This document shows positions 43,068 to 54,665 of a stretch of DNA of 62,000 bases, piece after piece; positions within the stretch are counted from its first letter, which is position 1, and every line of letters starts with the position of its first letter. The DNA is taken from positions 43,915 to 105,914 of the forward strand of contig JBBHKE010001632.1 of NCBI GenBank assembly GCA_037447655.1. The letters are read 5' to 3'. Under the pieces are notes generated by a model. It did not search any database, was not told the DNA's origin, and saw only the letters and a list, made by a program, of their open reading frames with translations. The translations under genes and the position numbers were made by a program. This DNA comes from Zygnema cylindricum (Eukaryota; Streptophyta; Zygnematophyceae; Zygnematales; Zygnemataceae).

Positions 43068-44398
43068 AGATTTCCCTCCGTCTTATTTCTACTCATTCTA
43101 GCAAGAGTGGAAGACATGGAAGTGCACCTGGTCGACATCAAAACATCCTTATTACACAGTGAATTAGAAGAAGAGATCTTCATGCAACCGCCAGAAGGAT
43201 TTGTGGAGAAAGGAGAAGAAAGTAAGGTGTGCAGATTGATAAAGTCTCTTTATGGACTAAAACAAGCTCCACACAAATGCAACAAAAAGTGGGACGAGTT
43301 TTTGATGAGTTTGGGATTTATCCAAATAAGTTCATATCATTTCATCTATCTATTTGAGGACGAGGAAGGTATAATTTTTATTACCATCTATGTTGATGAT
43401 TTGTTTGTTTTGAGAAAATAATTGGAGATAATTAATGGATTGAAAAAGGATCTAAAGAGTATCTTTGAAATGAAAGACTAAGGGGAGGCAAAGTATATTT
43501 TGGGAATTCAGATGGAGAGGGATAGATAGAAGAACACAATTAGACTAACTCAAAAGGAAGCAATACGAATCATGCTTGAAAATTTTCAAATGGATAAAGC
43601 AAATAGTTGTACCACTCCAATTGACTTAAAGAAGGGAAATGAGGGGAGCTCAGAAGAGAGAGTCTTGATCTTTGATGATGAGTTGGGACCAAAGGAAAGC
43701 GAGTTTATGCAAACTATTCCATACAGACAAGTTGTTAGTAGTTTGATCTATTTTATAAACTTTACTTGTCCTTATATAGCCGCAGCTGTAGGGATATAAA
43801 GTAGGAGTCTGAATGATCCTAGGAAGAAAGATTGGGAAGCGACGAAAAGGGTCATACGATACTTGATACGAACAAGAGACGTGTGGTTGCATTTGGGAGG
43901 GGAAAATACTGACATCACCACTTGGAGTGATGCCAGTTATGGGGATGCTCCGACGAGGAGGTGTATTTCTGGGTATGTGTTGTATGTTGGGAATCGCGCT
44001 TGCTGTTGGAGTAGTAAACAACAAAAGGTGATTGCTCAATCCACCATGGAGGCTCAGTATATGGCATGTTGTTTGGCTGTTAAAGAATTAATGTGGGTGA
44101 AATCTTTGCTTCAAAACCTTGGATATATGGAGAGTGGAGTGCAAAAGATTTTTGTGATAATCAAGCTGCGATTGCAATTGCATGAAATCCTAAGCATCAA
44201 TTTAAAGCAAAGCATATAGACATTCTTTTGAGCTTTGTTTGAGAGTAGGTTGAGAGTAAAATGATTAGTTTGGAATATATGCTGGAATGGAGAAATGGTA
44301 GCATATATGATGACTTAGTCGGTTCCTTCTCCCAAATTTGATATTTGGTAGGGAGAAGTGTGGACTAAAGCAAAAAATAGACTAGAAAATAAGGGGAG
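43068..44398 (+). pseudogene. pol: Reverse transcriptase/RNase H remnant before LTR G
   Basis: Begins mid-domain at RFPSVLFLLILARVEDMEVH and includes LYGLKQAPHK and the catalytic IYVDDLFVL. Stops occur at 43419, 43480 and near 43528. RNase H parts TTWSDASYGDAP and STMEAQY are present (Glu of MEAEY kept, next residue Gln). A frameshift breaks the DNQAA motif near 44155. It ends in AATAAGGGGAG and LTR G. Gag, protease, integrase and early RT are deleted, the LTR end being fused straight to RT. Confidence 0.85.
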
Positions 44399-44420
44399 AG
44401 TTTAAAAATGATGTTTTGTA

Positions 44421-44769
44421 TTTTATCTCTTTTGTTAGTCTATGGTCATTCTACAGTTCTCATACTTGTTGTAGTCACTGAGAACTGCCAGGCAGCAATG
44501 GCTGTCTCAAGCAGATAAGAAGACAGGCAAAAGAAACACCCTTGCAAAAGGTAGACTGTCATGAGCAAGTTGAATTTTATCTCTTTTGTTAGTCTATGGT
44601 CATTCAACAGTTCTCATACTTGTCGCAGTCACTGAGAACTACCAGGCAGCCATGGCTGTCTCAGGAAGATAAGAAGACAATCAGAAGAAACACCCCCTGC
44701 AAAAGGTAGACTATCACGGAAAGGTTGTATTTTATCTCTTTTGATAGTCTATGGTCATTCTTCAGTTCT
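44421..44769 (+). repeat. Tandem 155-bp repeat in U3 of LTR G
   Basis: Units start ttttatctctttt at 44421, 44575 and 44730. The third is split by element C and continues at 50990-51095. Each unit contains cttgtcgcagtcactgaga and gccatggctgtct blocks. Such repeats are typical of U3 enhancer regions. Confidence 0.85.
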
Positions 44770-45659
44770 TGAAATTATGTGGTCTCCATTGACCCACAGA
44801 ATGAGCAGCCTATGTAAAACCTCTAGGATAATATTTGCCCCTTCTACTTTCCCGCTGAATAAGCGCCGCCCAGGCACACAAATATTCTAACCGCTCTCAC
44901 CCTTGTGAGGACAAGACTCCCCTGAGTCAAACGCAAAAAGAATCACTGAATTTGCTCCCCTGAGCAGTAAGTTATGGCTGGTCAAAGATGACCTTTATAG
45001 TTACAAGCTCTCTTAGAGAGAGAGGTACCTAAATAATACTAAGTCTCGGTCTGTCTACTCACGACTACCTACTTCTAAACCCTAGTCCAATAGGAACACT
45101 ATATAGTACAAGAAGGTACAAATGGCCATATACTTATTGTACGACCATTGTACGACAAGGTCTACAAGGTGACACCTGTCAAATCGGAAGCCATGGTGCT
45201 TCCTCCCATCTTCTCTGGTATCAAATAATGTGGCGCCATGTGGCACCGCGTGACGCTATCTCCGTATGCCGCCAAAAAGCTCACTTCGCGTGGTGGCTAT
45301 AATGTCGGCCGTCCGATCAAAACATATTTTACACGGTTCAGATTCGCGTTCATGCAGAAATTGCTCCTTTTGGTTAGTCTGTTGTTAATAAGCTGTTGCG
45401 TTAATGTTTATATATTTATGAAACCCGTCACGTATACCGTTTCGTAACATCTTAATGGTTAAGGCGTTAAGTTTTAGAGAATCTAGAGGTCTCAGGAACA
45501 AACCTAGACCTAGGCATCATTTTAGCAAAATAACCATTACTTCAAAAACTGCCACTTTCTAAATATGGCGGCAGCCATGGCGCGCCTTTGGTCCTCACTC
45601 TCTTTCTTTAAAGCGAAACTAAAATATGGAAGTGAACTATTAATTACCTCTTTTCAACA
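44770..45659 (-). repeat. 3' LTR of element C
   Basis: 890 bp, tgaaatta to tcaaca on the plus strand. Next to it lies ctcccctt, the complement of AAGGGGAG. The tRNA-like block is at 45446-45512. Confidence 0.95.
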
Positions 45660-45672
45660 CTCCCCTTAATTC

Positions 45673-46422
45673 CTAGTCACTTTTCAATTTTAATCCACAA
45701 TTTTCTCTACAATAAATCAACTTAGGGGAAGGCACTGCATTTTTCATCATGTCTGCAATCAATTCTCTATCAGTTTTATGAACCAGTTTAATAATTTTAT
45801 TTTCTATCTTCTCTCTGACAAAGCTGAGTCTAATATCCATATGCTTAGCTTTGAAGTGATGTTTCGGATTAGCTGCAATAGAGATAGCAGCTTGATTATC
45901 ACAAAAAACATTTTGAGTTCCAGACTTCATGAACCCAAGTTCTTCAAGAAGAGATTTAACCCACATTAATTCTTTGGTGGCAGCACAGGAAGCCATGTAT
46001 TCAGCCTCCATAGTGGACTGAGCAACTAATTTTTGTTGCTTGCTACTCCAACAACATGCACCGGATCCAATTTGCAACACATATCCAGTCGTACACCTCT
46101 TTAAAGGCACATCTCCATAACTGGCATCACTCCAAGTGGTGATGTCAGTGTGCTCCCCTCCCAAATGCAACCATAATTCCCTTGTCCCCACCAGATACCT
46201 CATCACCCTTTTGGCAGCCTCCCAATCTCTCTTTCTTGGTTCATTTAGATTTCTACTAAGGACACCTACAGCTGCAGCTATATCCGGACGGGTACAATTC
46301 ATAAAATAAATTAAACTGCCTACAATCTGCCGATAAGGGATATTTTCCATAAATTTTCTTTCTATCTCATCCATCTCATCATTAATGATGAATATTCCTC
46401 CCTCTTCACTCCCCTCACTCAC
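45673..46422 (-). pseudogene. pol: Element C RNase H domain
   Basis: A 250-codon frame after the stop at 46424. It holds IPYRQIVGSLIYFMN, TTWSDASYGDVPL, STMEAEYMASC, DNQAAISIAANP and KHMDIRLSFV, with all four acidic RNase H positions in place (D, E, D, D). RNase H removes the RNA strand during cDNA synthesis. It ends in KLKSD then TAG, shortly before the polypurine tract. The only break from RT is one AAG-to-TAG change. Confidence 0.9.
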
Positions 46423-46425
46423 TTT

Positions 46426-47991
46426 CTACAAATCCATGGGAGTAGTACATCCGTTTGCTTTCTCCATTTGAAATTTTTCTAGCATATTACCGATTGCTTC
46501 CTTTTGAGTGAGTCTTATAATTCTATTCCCTCTATCTCTCTCCATCTGAATTCCCAAAATGTACTTTGCTTCGCCAAGATCTTTCATATCAAAACTGCTT
46601 CTAAGATCCCGTTTTAGTTTGTTAATTTTATTTAAGGACTTGCTTAAGACCAACAAATCATCCACATAAATAGCAATAAATATCACTCCATCCTCATCCT
46701 CAAATAAATATATGGAGTGATCTGAACTAACTTTGATATACCCCAAATCGGTCAGAAATTCGTCGAGCTTTATATTCCACTGTCGCGGGGCTTGCTTAAG
46801 CCCATAGAGTGATTTTATCAGTTTGCAAACTTTGTTTTCTTCCCCACTTTCCACAAATCCTTCCGGTTGCCTCATGTAAATTTCTTTTTCCAACTCTCCG
46901 TGCAAAAAGGTCGTTTTAATATCCATCTGGTGGATTTCCATATCCTCCGCTGCGGCTATAGTTAAAAGGATTCTAACAGAAGGAAATCTGACTACAGGTG
47001 CAAAGGTTTCTTCGTAGTCTATCCCCTCTTTCTGAGTATAACCTTTTGTAACTAACCTGGCTTTGTACCTCTCAATGGTATTATCCGAGTTTAATTTATG
47101 TTTAAACACCCACTTACATCTGATCGATTTTCGGTCCGGTGGATAATCTACCAAATCCCATGTATTGGCTTCCATGATAGAGGCCATTTCTTCATTTATA
47201 GCTGTGATCCACCGGCTACTTTCTGGAGTGTTTATGGCCTCTAAGTATGTTTGAGGTTCATCTGGGTGAGACATCTTTGTGAGTTGGTTATTTACTTGTC
47301 TTTCTTGAAGTCGTTTACTACTTCTTCTCCCCCCTTCAAAATCGGACGCCGGTACGGAAGGGATCCTTGGGTTTCGTTTAGGGAGATTTTCAGCTCCCGT
47401 ATCTTCCAATTCCGGTGTCTTATCAAATTCCTCTTCAGTTTCCACTTCGTATTGTGGTGTTGCCGCGGATGTTGTCCTTTCCTCTTTCTCCTTTGGTAAA
47501 TCTGCAGATTTTTCTTTTTCTCCCTCTCCCTCTCCCTTCTCTTCATTTTCAAAGTCAAAGTCAGAAAACTGATCCGTTTCAAATCTGATTTTGACTTCCC
47601 TATTATATTTGAATGGATCAATGGACTTCTCTTCATTCATCACCACTATGTGTTTTACCAAAATTATATCTCTCTTTTTCAAGTCATACACTCGGTATCC
47701 TTTTGTGCTCTCATCATATCCTACAAGATATCCTGGCTTCCCTCTCCCCTCTAACTTCCATTTAGTCTTATCGGAATCCAAACTGTAGACTTGACTTCCG
47801 AACACTCTCAAACTAGACAAATCAGGCTTTCTTCCTGTCCACCTCTCATACGGAGTTTCCTCTTTATTTGCTGAAGTTAGGACTCTATTTTTGATGAAAT
47901 TAGCATAGTTCATAGACTCCGCCCAAAACTGCAACCCTATCCTCTTATCAGTTAACATACTTCTGGACATATCTCCTAAAGTTCTATTCAC
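46426..47991 (-). pseudogene. pol: Element C integrase end and reverse transcriptase
   Basis: A 521-codon open frame. It begins in the integrase region around MNRTLGDMSRSML and runs through the integrase C-terminal block (FGSQVYSLDSDKTKWKLEGR), an acidic linker (KGEGEGEKEKSADLPKEK) and the full RVT_2 domain with WVFKHKLNSDNTIERYKARL, HQMDIKTTFLHGELEKE and the catalytic IYVDDLLVLSK. It stops at MDL*. The gag-pol linker deletions seen in B are absent, so this is the best RT frame in the window. Confidence 0.93.
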
Positions 47992-48672
47992 TCTTTCTGC
48001 TACTCCATTTTGTTCCGGATTATAGGGAATAGTTTTCTCATGATAAATTCCTTCTTCTTTAAGATATTCTTCAAATTCCCTTGAGGTGTATTATTTCCCA
48101 TTATCACTTCTTATCTCTTTTATTGAGGTTTCGTGTAGTTTTTCACTCCATACTTTATACTCTTTGAAACATCTTAATACCTCTGACTTTATGTCTGAGA
48201 AAGTATATCTTCGTGTATCTAGACCAATCATCTGTGATGGTTAACATCCATCTCTTCCCGCCATGTGAAGCATACCTAGCAGGTCCCCAAACATCAGTGT
48301 GAACTAGATCTAATACTTTCTCTCTCCTAAATGTGGTTGCCTTTGGAAATGGAAGTCTATGAATCTTCCCTTGGGCACATCCACTACAATCATCAAAGGT
48401 CTCATCATCCTCAAAAGTAATACCCTCCACTATTCCTTTTTTCTTCATTTTTTTTAATCTATCTAGATGCACATGCCCCAACCTTTTATGCCAAAGCATC
48501 ATCTCACTTGCACACGAGTAGAGAACACTATTTTCGTTGCAAAGAACAATTCTGAAAATTCCTTGACTGCCCTTCTCAACTATGAAATAAACCTCATTAT
48601 CAAAGCTTGCTCTGAAGATTCCTTTCCTAGTTCCTGTTTCAAACTCCTTTTCATCTAGGACAGCTGTTGAGA
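47992..48672 (-). pseudogene. pol: Element C integrase zinc domain and core
   Basis: The minus strand from 48672 reads the pre-integrase region, MMLWHKRLGHVHLDRL and CSGCAQGKIHRLPFPK, then VHTDVWGPARYASHGG and TDDWSRYTKIYFLRHK. One extra A near 48195 shifts the frame. Further on, the second catalytic region NGKEYTS has Glu changed to a stop (near 48090), then the NPEQNGVAERVNRTL region leads into the next frame. The catalytic Asp, Asp and Glu can be placed, but the protein is interrupted twice. Confidence 0.88.
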
Positions 48673-50091
48673 CTAGGTTCTTGCTAAGCTGTGGAATGTA
48701 AAGAACGCTGAGAGTGTTACAATTGAGGCCTTTCCATCAACTAGAACCTTCAAGTCAACAGTTCCAACAAGACTTGTGGTTTCTACTCTACCATCTCCGT
48801 ACTCTATCTCAACTGTTGGGATCTTTCTCAGTTTAGTGAACCACCGCTTATCTTTGCACATATGCATTGAAGCCCTTGAGTCTATGATCCACCAATCCTC
48901 GGGTGGATCCCTCTTACCTCCGAAAGCACACTTTTGTCTCCGTGGAATGTCGACATGCATTTCAATGTTTTTCGGATTAAGAAGAAGCTCCTCAAGCTCC
49001 TCTTCTGGTTCAGTTTTTCCTTCCACTTCTTCGTCATGAACTTGAGTCACGAAAGCCTTTTTCTTTCCTCCATCCCTTGAGGTTCCTTGACCATCTTTCA
49101 GTCGAAGATCTGCAAGTTTGACACAATCTGCCATATATTGTCCCGGTTTCTTGCAGAAGTGACATAATCCTCCTCTAGAAGTTCCTCTCCCCTGTCTATC
49201 AAATCTGCCACCTCCTTGTCCTCTTCCACCAAAGTTTGGATAAGGATCTTTCCCTCTCTCCTCATCACTCTTCCGCCAATCAGCTCTTGCAGACAATGCT
49301 TGAACACTTGGACTCCCTCTCTTAAGCTCTATGGTGCTTTCTTTCACTAAAATCATTCCCACTGTGTCATCCCAATTCCAATTGCTATCTCCCATGTCCT
49401 GCAATCGGTTAATGATATTCTCATACTCTTCAGGTAGTTTCATCATTAATGTGTTCACTCTTTGTCTCTCGGACCATGAGTTACCTGCACTCTCTAACTC
49501 TCCAAATAATGCTCCTAAATCATTGCAATAATTATTCATACTTCCTCCTTTATAAGTATAAGCTAAAATCTTATTTTCGGCAAACTGTTGTTGCTGCAAT
49601 GATCCACTCTTATATTTGTTAACTAGTGATATCCAAATCTGAGATGAAGATTTGACATGCATAAGGGGAATGGCAATGCCCTTTGCTACACTTTGAAGTA
49701 TTAAGAGCTTAGCAACCTTGTCTTTGTAGTTCCACTTTTCATACTCCGATCTTTCGGTCTGAACCCTTGTCGTCGTTTTTGGTGGTGTTGCTGCCGGTAT
49801 CGCCTTCGGCAATGGTGTCACTTGAGTTGCAAATCCTCCCTTTTCTCCTTCCATGATAATCTCCTCTCCTTCATCATCTTCATCCTCGGTGATGGTGGCA
49901 GCTGTTCTACCAACTGTAGAGGCGGAGGTGCCAGAAAAACGTGTCCCTCCAAACCCAGGTGGAGGTGGGCATCGAATTTGTCCAGACACTATGCCCCATA
50001 GATGCTTCTTAAATAGTTCTCTCTCCATCATCATTTCCCAATAAATAAAGTGTGATCCATCAAATATGGCCACCCTAGAGGGTGGGCCCAT
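48673..50091 (-). pseudogene. gag: Element C gag and protease
   Basis: From the primer-site ATG (50091) a frame of about 470 codons reads MGPPSRVAIFDGSHFIYWEM and the FKKHLWGIVSGQIRCPPPG block, then an acidic insert (TEDEDDEGEE), the UBN2-like core and an Arg/Gly stretch. The knuckle is CHFCKKPGQYMADC, with the His position again Gln as in A. It continues without a stop into protease (WIIDSRASMHMC, where the active-site Gly is Arg). A one-base deletion near 48706 ends it. An upstream in-frame ATG in the LTR (50115) adds METTKFQV. Confidence 0.9.
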
Positions 50092-50095
50092 AACC
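50081..50095 (-). promoter_or_regulatory. Primer-binding site of element C
   Basis: The minus strand reads GGTTATGGGCCCACC right after the LTR end. Identical to A, B and J. The gag ATG at 50091 lies opposite the CAU anticodon of initiator tRNA-Met. Confidence 0.88.
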
Positions 50096-50984
50096 TGAAA
50101 TTTTGTGGTCTCCATTGACCCACAGAATGAGCAGCCTATGTAAAGCCTCTAGGATAATATTTGCCCCTTCTAATTTCCCGCTGAATAAGCGCCGCCCAGG
50201 CACACAAATATTCTGACCGCTCTCACCCTTGTGAGGACAAGACTCCCCTGAGTCAAACGCAAAAAGAATCACTGAATTTGCTCCCCTGAGCAGTAAGTTA
50301 TGGCTGGTCAAAGATGACCTTTATAGTTACAAGCTCTCTTAGAGAGAGAGGTACCTAAATATTACTAAGTCTCGGTCTGCCTACTCACGACTACCTACTA
50401 CTAAACCCTAGTCCAATAGGAACACTATATAGTACAAGAAGGTACAATGGGCGATGTACTTATTGTACGACCATTGTACGACAAGGTCTACAAGGTGACA
50501 CTTGTCAAATCGGAAGCCATGGTTCCTCCTCCCATCTTCTCTGATATCAAATAATGTGGCGCCACGTGGCACCACGTGACGCTATCTCTGTATGCCGCCA
50601 AAAAGCTCACTTCGTGTGGCGGCTATAATGCCGGCCGTCCGATCAAAACATATTTTACACGGTTCAGATTCGCGTACATGCAGAAATTGCTCCTTTTGGT
50701 TAGTCTGCTGTTAATTAGTTGTTGCGTTAATGTTTATATATTTATGAAACCCGTCGCGTACATCGTTTCATAACGCCTTAATGGTTAAGGCGTTAAACTA
50801 TAGGGAATCTAGAGGTCTCATGTTCAAACCTAGACCTAGGCATTATTTAGCAAAATAACCATTACTTCAAAAACTGCCACTTTCTAAATATGGCGGCAGC
50901 CATGGCGCGCCTTTGGTCCTCACTCTCTTTCTTTAAAGCGAAACTAAAATAGTGAAGTGAACTATTAATTACCTCTTTTCAACA
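50096..50984 (-). repeat. 5' LTR of element C
   Basis: 889 bp. The leader array on the minus strand is TGCTC-AGGG-GAGCA (50279-50292), GACTC-AGGG-GAGTC (50241-50254), CTCAC-AAGG-GTGAG (50222-50235) and GTGCC-TGGGC-GGCGC (50189-50203). The TATA motif is actatatagtg. The tRNA-like block is at 50770-50842. Confidence 0.95.
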
Positions 50985-51828
50985 GTTCTAAAACTTGTCG
51001 CAGTCACTGAGAACTACTAGGCAGCCATGGCTGTCTTAAGCAAATGAAAAGACAGGTAGAAGAAACACCCCCTGCAAAAGGTAGACTGTCAAGAGCGGGA
51101 ATTGATCTTATGACATCCGAATAACTGCTGTACCGTGTAGTCGTTTACTTTATCCAATAAGCCTTGATGAAGCATTACATATGTTCTATGTGATAAATAT
51201 ATAAATAGTGACGCGACGACACATACGAAACAAAATGAACATGAAACATAGAGTCTCGCACGAAATAATGTACCATACGAAATAAACAGAACGACATCTA
51301 ATTGCAACGGACGAAATAAAATGTCGTTCGTGATCAACGGCAACGGTCAACGCGGAACGACGGTCGTAGAATTTCAACGGTCAACAAATATTATTCGGCG
51401 CGCTGTCAAGATCGAACGACCAAAATTGATCGTCGATTTACGAACGAATGACACGCGTTAATGTCGGCATGCCGGAAATACTTTTTGGGAGCACTTCGCC
51501 AAAGTGGAGGAAAACTCACACGTGGTACCATCCTAAAGAATGATAGAGAAGAAAGGGAGAGAACTGCGATGACTTATTCGCCACGTGGCAGACGGCGAGT
51601 GGTGCCGTATATTTCCGTACATAAAGTACTGCCGCTACTGTACACTATATATACATTATGTGGTGTATGGCAATTTGATTGGTCTACAGGGGTTATGAGT
51701 AGGTTCTTAGGACTTCGACTTTTTTTTTGTAAGCCCTCTCTCCTATAGGCCATCTGTATAAATTTGATGTCTTTGAAGAACTATAACTTAATTCTTAGGG
51801 GAGCAATTTCAATGATTCTTTTTGCTGC

Positions 51829-51895
51829 GGACTTAGTGGAGTCCAGGCTACACAGGGGTGTAGTTGGTCAAAGTTTTTGCGTGCCAGGGTGGCAC
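51829..51895 (+). promoter_or_regulatory. U5 stem-loop array of LTR G
   Basis: GGACTT-AGTG-GAGTCC (51829-51844), CTACAC-AGGG-GTGTAG (51848-51863) and GTGCC-AGGGT-GGCAC (51881-51895). The second has one more base pair than its counterpart in A-C, inserted on both sides. Confidence 0.7.
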
Positions 51896-51927
51896 TTATT
51901 CAGTACTAAAGTCAAAAGTACAAATGT

Positions 51928-53021
51928 TAGTGTTGTGTATCGAGAAAAAAATTATCGCGATAACATCGATACTGATAGTTATCGGTTATCGAGCGATCAG
52001 AGGTCCGGATATATCGGTCCAAGACCAACAAATTCCATATCGGCGATTACTTAAAAAATTATATAGCACGCATACTACAGTACCTTATAATATATTGTAT
52101 TACATTATTTACATTATATAGCGTGGCATGCCACGTATTACAATCTGTTCTGTATCTATTTAACTGATAACTATTACGGACAGCGCAACACGTAAACGTA
52201 GACAAATTGAAAAAAATACTTTATAGTTCTTAAATTGTACTACCGAAACGAATATATTAATATACATTGTAAAATTTGAGAATCAAACTTTTTCAAAAGA
52301 AAAACGAACAGACGAACAGGGCATAGTAAACTGTCGATGTCCAATTCGCGCGGATTTTAACTTTTTTACGAAAACTACGTAGTATTCGTCTTTTTAATAC
52401 TTTTAGGAAAATTTGTGTAAATTTCATTGTACAGCAATGTACAAAAACGTACGAAAAGCTTAATCTTAGAAAATTCATAAAAGTCTTAGAAAGTACGTAA
52501 ATTTTTCAGAAATGTACGAAATTGTATGAAAGAGTACCCTAAAAAACCTAATAGTACGGAATATCTACTAAAATATGAAGGAACATACGGCAATGTACCT
52601 TAGAAACCCTATAGAATCCCGTAAAATAACCCTAAAATGTACAAACATAGACGGACACCGTACGTAATTGTAATAATATTGTACCGGCACGAAGTAAGGT
52701 ACGCATTTTATTTACTTTTCATCATCGTTTGACGCGTACCGTAAGTAGTATTCGTTAGTTTATACTGTGCGTAATGTGCGCACGGGACATCTATGGACTG
52801 AACACATCTGTCAGACTGCCGCCATTTACAACCACCATTTTGATTTGTACGGTCCGTACAATTATTGTCGATAGTTTATTGATATCGGTGTTATCGCCGA
52901 TAATACCGATAAATATCGGTTGTTTATCGGCGATTTCACCGATGGCGATATATCTTACCAATATATCGATTATCGGGGTCCATATCGGTTATCGGCAAAT
53001 CCTTACCGATACACAACACTA
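51928..53021. mobile_element. Non-autonomous hAT-like element in LTR G
   Basis: 1094 bp with 15-bp terminal inverted repeats TAGTGTTGTGTATCG / CGATACACAACACTA. The 8-bp duplication is acaaatgt / gcaaatgt (one mismatch; 51920-51927 and 53022-53029), and the LTR sequence continues across it. Subterminal TATCGG and CCGATA motifs are dense near both ends, as in hAT elements. The interior (about 52430-52750) is packed with GTAC. No transposase frame. A related single end is at 7662 and a related interior at 56700-57420. Confidence 0.88.
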
Positions 53022-53143
53022 GCAAATGTTATCCTAGAGGCTTCATATAAGCTTGACAGTCTGTGGACCAATGGAGGTCACAGAATTACATTTGCAACAT
53101 CATGTACCATCTCGTACTGCAATGAATGGATTTTCCAAATAAC

Positions 53144-54373
53144 GATTGGATTTTGTAACATCCAAACTTTTGAAGGAGACTTGATACTACACTATATCTA
53201 TCTACTCTTTTGTTTTTTCTGGGAAACGCTTTCCAATTTTGAGTCCAGCTAACAAATGAAGAGGCCACCGGCACGTGCCACATCAGTCCAATGCAGGATT
53301 ACGGTCAAAGAAGGGTGTCGTTTAGTACATTGATTTGGTCGTTGTGAAATCAATTTTTGTCGTATATACGCAAATGACCGACCCGAAACTTTTATCCTGA
53401 CCGGTTCGCAGGTCTTTGGGGGAAATGCACACGAGGACTCCGAAACCTGAGACATCAATATCGTACGGTCAAGATAATACCTACGATGTACGGCGTACGA
53501 TAAAGACGCTTTACTCCCTTCCGTATCGTTAGAGGAGATCCTGACCGTCCGATCATGGTTTCGGGCGTGCGGAAAAATCACACATTTTCGAAAACCCAGC
53601 TCCTTCAAGCTAAAGGAGGCGTATCGACCGACATCGGTAACAGGAAAGTCGATTTACCGATGCGAGAAACCGATAAATCAGAGGTCACAAAAGTCATTTT
53701 TTTTACAATCTGAGTCTGATATTTTATTGTTTTATCCTACATATTATCTTGACCGTACGATACTTATGTCTCAGGTTTCGGAGTCCTCGTGTGCAATTCC
53801 CCAAAGACCTGCGAACCGGTCAGGATAAAAGTTTCGGGTCTGTCATTTGCTTATATACGACAAAATCGAATTTGAAAGCCACCAATCAATGTGGCGGTCG
53901 AGGAAAGTCTACCGGGCCACTTATTTTACGACACGTGTGTGATAAAAGTATATAAAATACATGAGGACACCGAAAGTTGCCCGGTAAATGTTTGAGAGAT
54001 CTTTTTTGTCGTCGCCAGAAGGAGACTGATTGGTCCTAATCAATTCGGCAGATAATGCCAAAAAAGGTTCGGAATGAGCTAAAGTATCCGTAAAAAAAAA
54101 AAAAATGTCATTTTGGATGTTTTTATGTGACCTGGCACGTTCACATTTGTGATTGGCCGTAGCAAGACCACGGTCATGCCAATCATGACGGAAAACGACA
54201 AACGACTTTGAGGCAGAAACTTGCCTTGGACTGATGTGGCACGTGCCGGTGACCGCTACATTTGTTAGCTGGGCTCTAGACGGGTAAGCCTTTCCCATAA
54301 AAAACAAAATAGTAGATAATTTTAGTGTAGCATCAAGTCTCCTTCAAAAGTTTGGATGCTGCAAAATCCAATC
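53144..54373. mobile_element. Foldback element with two nested inverted repeats
   Basis: Outer arms 53144-53290 and 54227-54373 (147 bp each, diverged) begin GATTGGATTTTG. Inner arms 53355-53479 and 53742-53865 (about 125 bp) share blocks such as GTCGTATATA, GACCGGTTCGCAGGTCTTTG and CGTACGGTCAAGATAATA. The unit could fold into a long hairpin. No transposase is encoded and no clear target duplication was found. The right half continues into a repeat shared with 57465-58040. Confidence 0.75.
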
Positions 54374-54665
54374 ATCAGATTTTCCAAGATAGTATTTAAC
54401 CGTCACGGAGGATACGAACGCCCATGATTGTCAGACACGTGTCCATTTATCGAGGGTGAGTAGAGTTGTCGCATCTACTACATCAAATGAGATTACTGCA
54501 CTTGTACTTTGATCGTGCACGGGCAGCTTCTGCTGTTTTTGTCATTTTTTTTTGACGTTTAGCCGATGCAGAATGGACGTGGAAGCTATTTTGGAATGAC
54601 ATGCTAGGCGTCAGTGCTCGAAGTTTTCACATATACACTCTGAAAGCACTTTTCCAAATTGTGAA
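54110..54665 (+). repeat. Diverged repeat R, copy 1
   Basis: Shares ordered blocks with 57465-58040: a tggatgttttta block, gccacgtg-type motifs, ggtggccgctacattt, aagtctcctt, cccatgattgtc, gacacg and ggcgtcagt. Overall identity is low, so it is old. Confidence 0.6.

Larger units (their letters stand above)
44770..50984 (-). mobile_element. Copia element C, complete
   Basis: 6215 bp on the minus strand with duplication GTTCT at 44765-44769 and 50985-50989. It has the same family and layout as B. Coding lesions are few: one-base deletion near 48706, one-base insertion near 48195, and stops near 48090 and 46424. It is the best-preserved autonomous-type copy here, and comparison of B and C would give the family consensus. 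Confidence 0.96.
44399..53090 (+). repeat. LTR G, interrupted by elements C and hAT
   Basis: Parts 44399-44769, 50990-51927 and 53030-53090 form one plus-strand LTR of about 1.37 kb. It lies after polypurine tract AAGGGGAG and ends CAGAATTACA. It shares the U5 stem-loops, an in-frame ATG 20 bases from the end (53071) and a TATA motif ctatatata near 51645. No primer site follows, so it is a 3' LTR. Confidence 0.8.
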
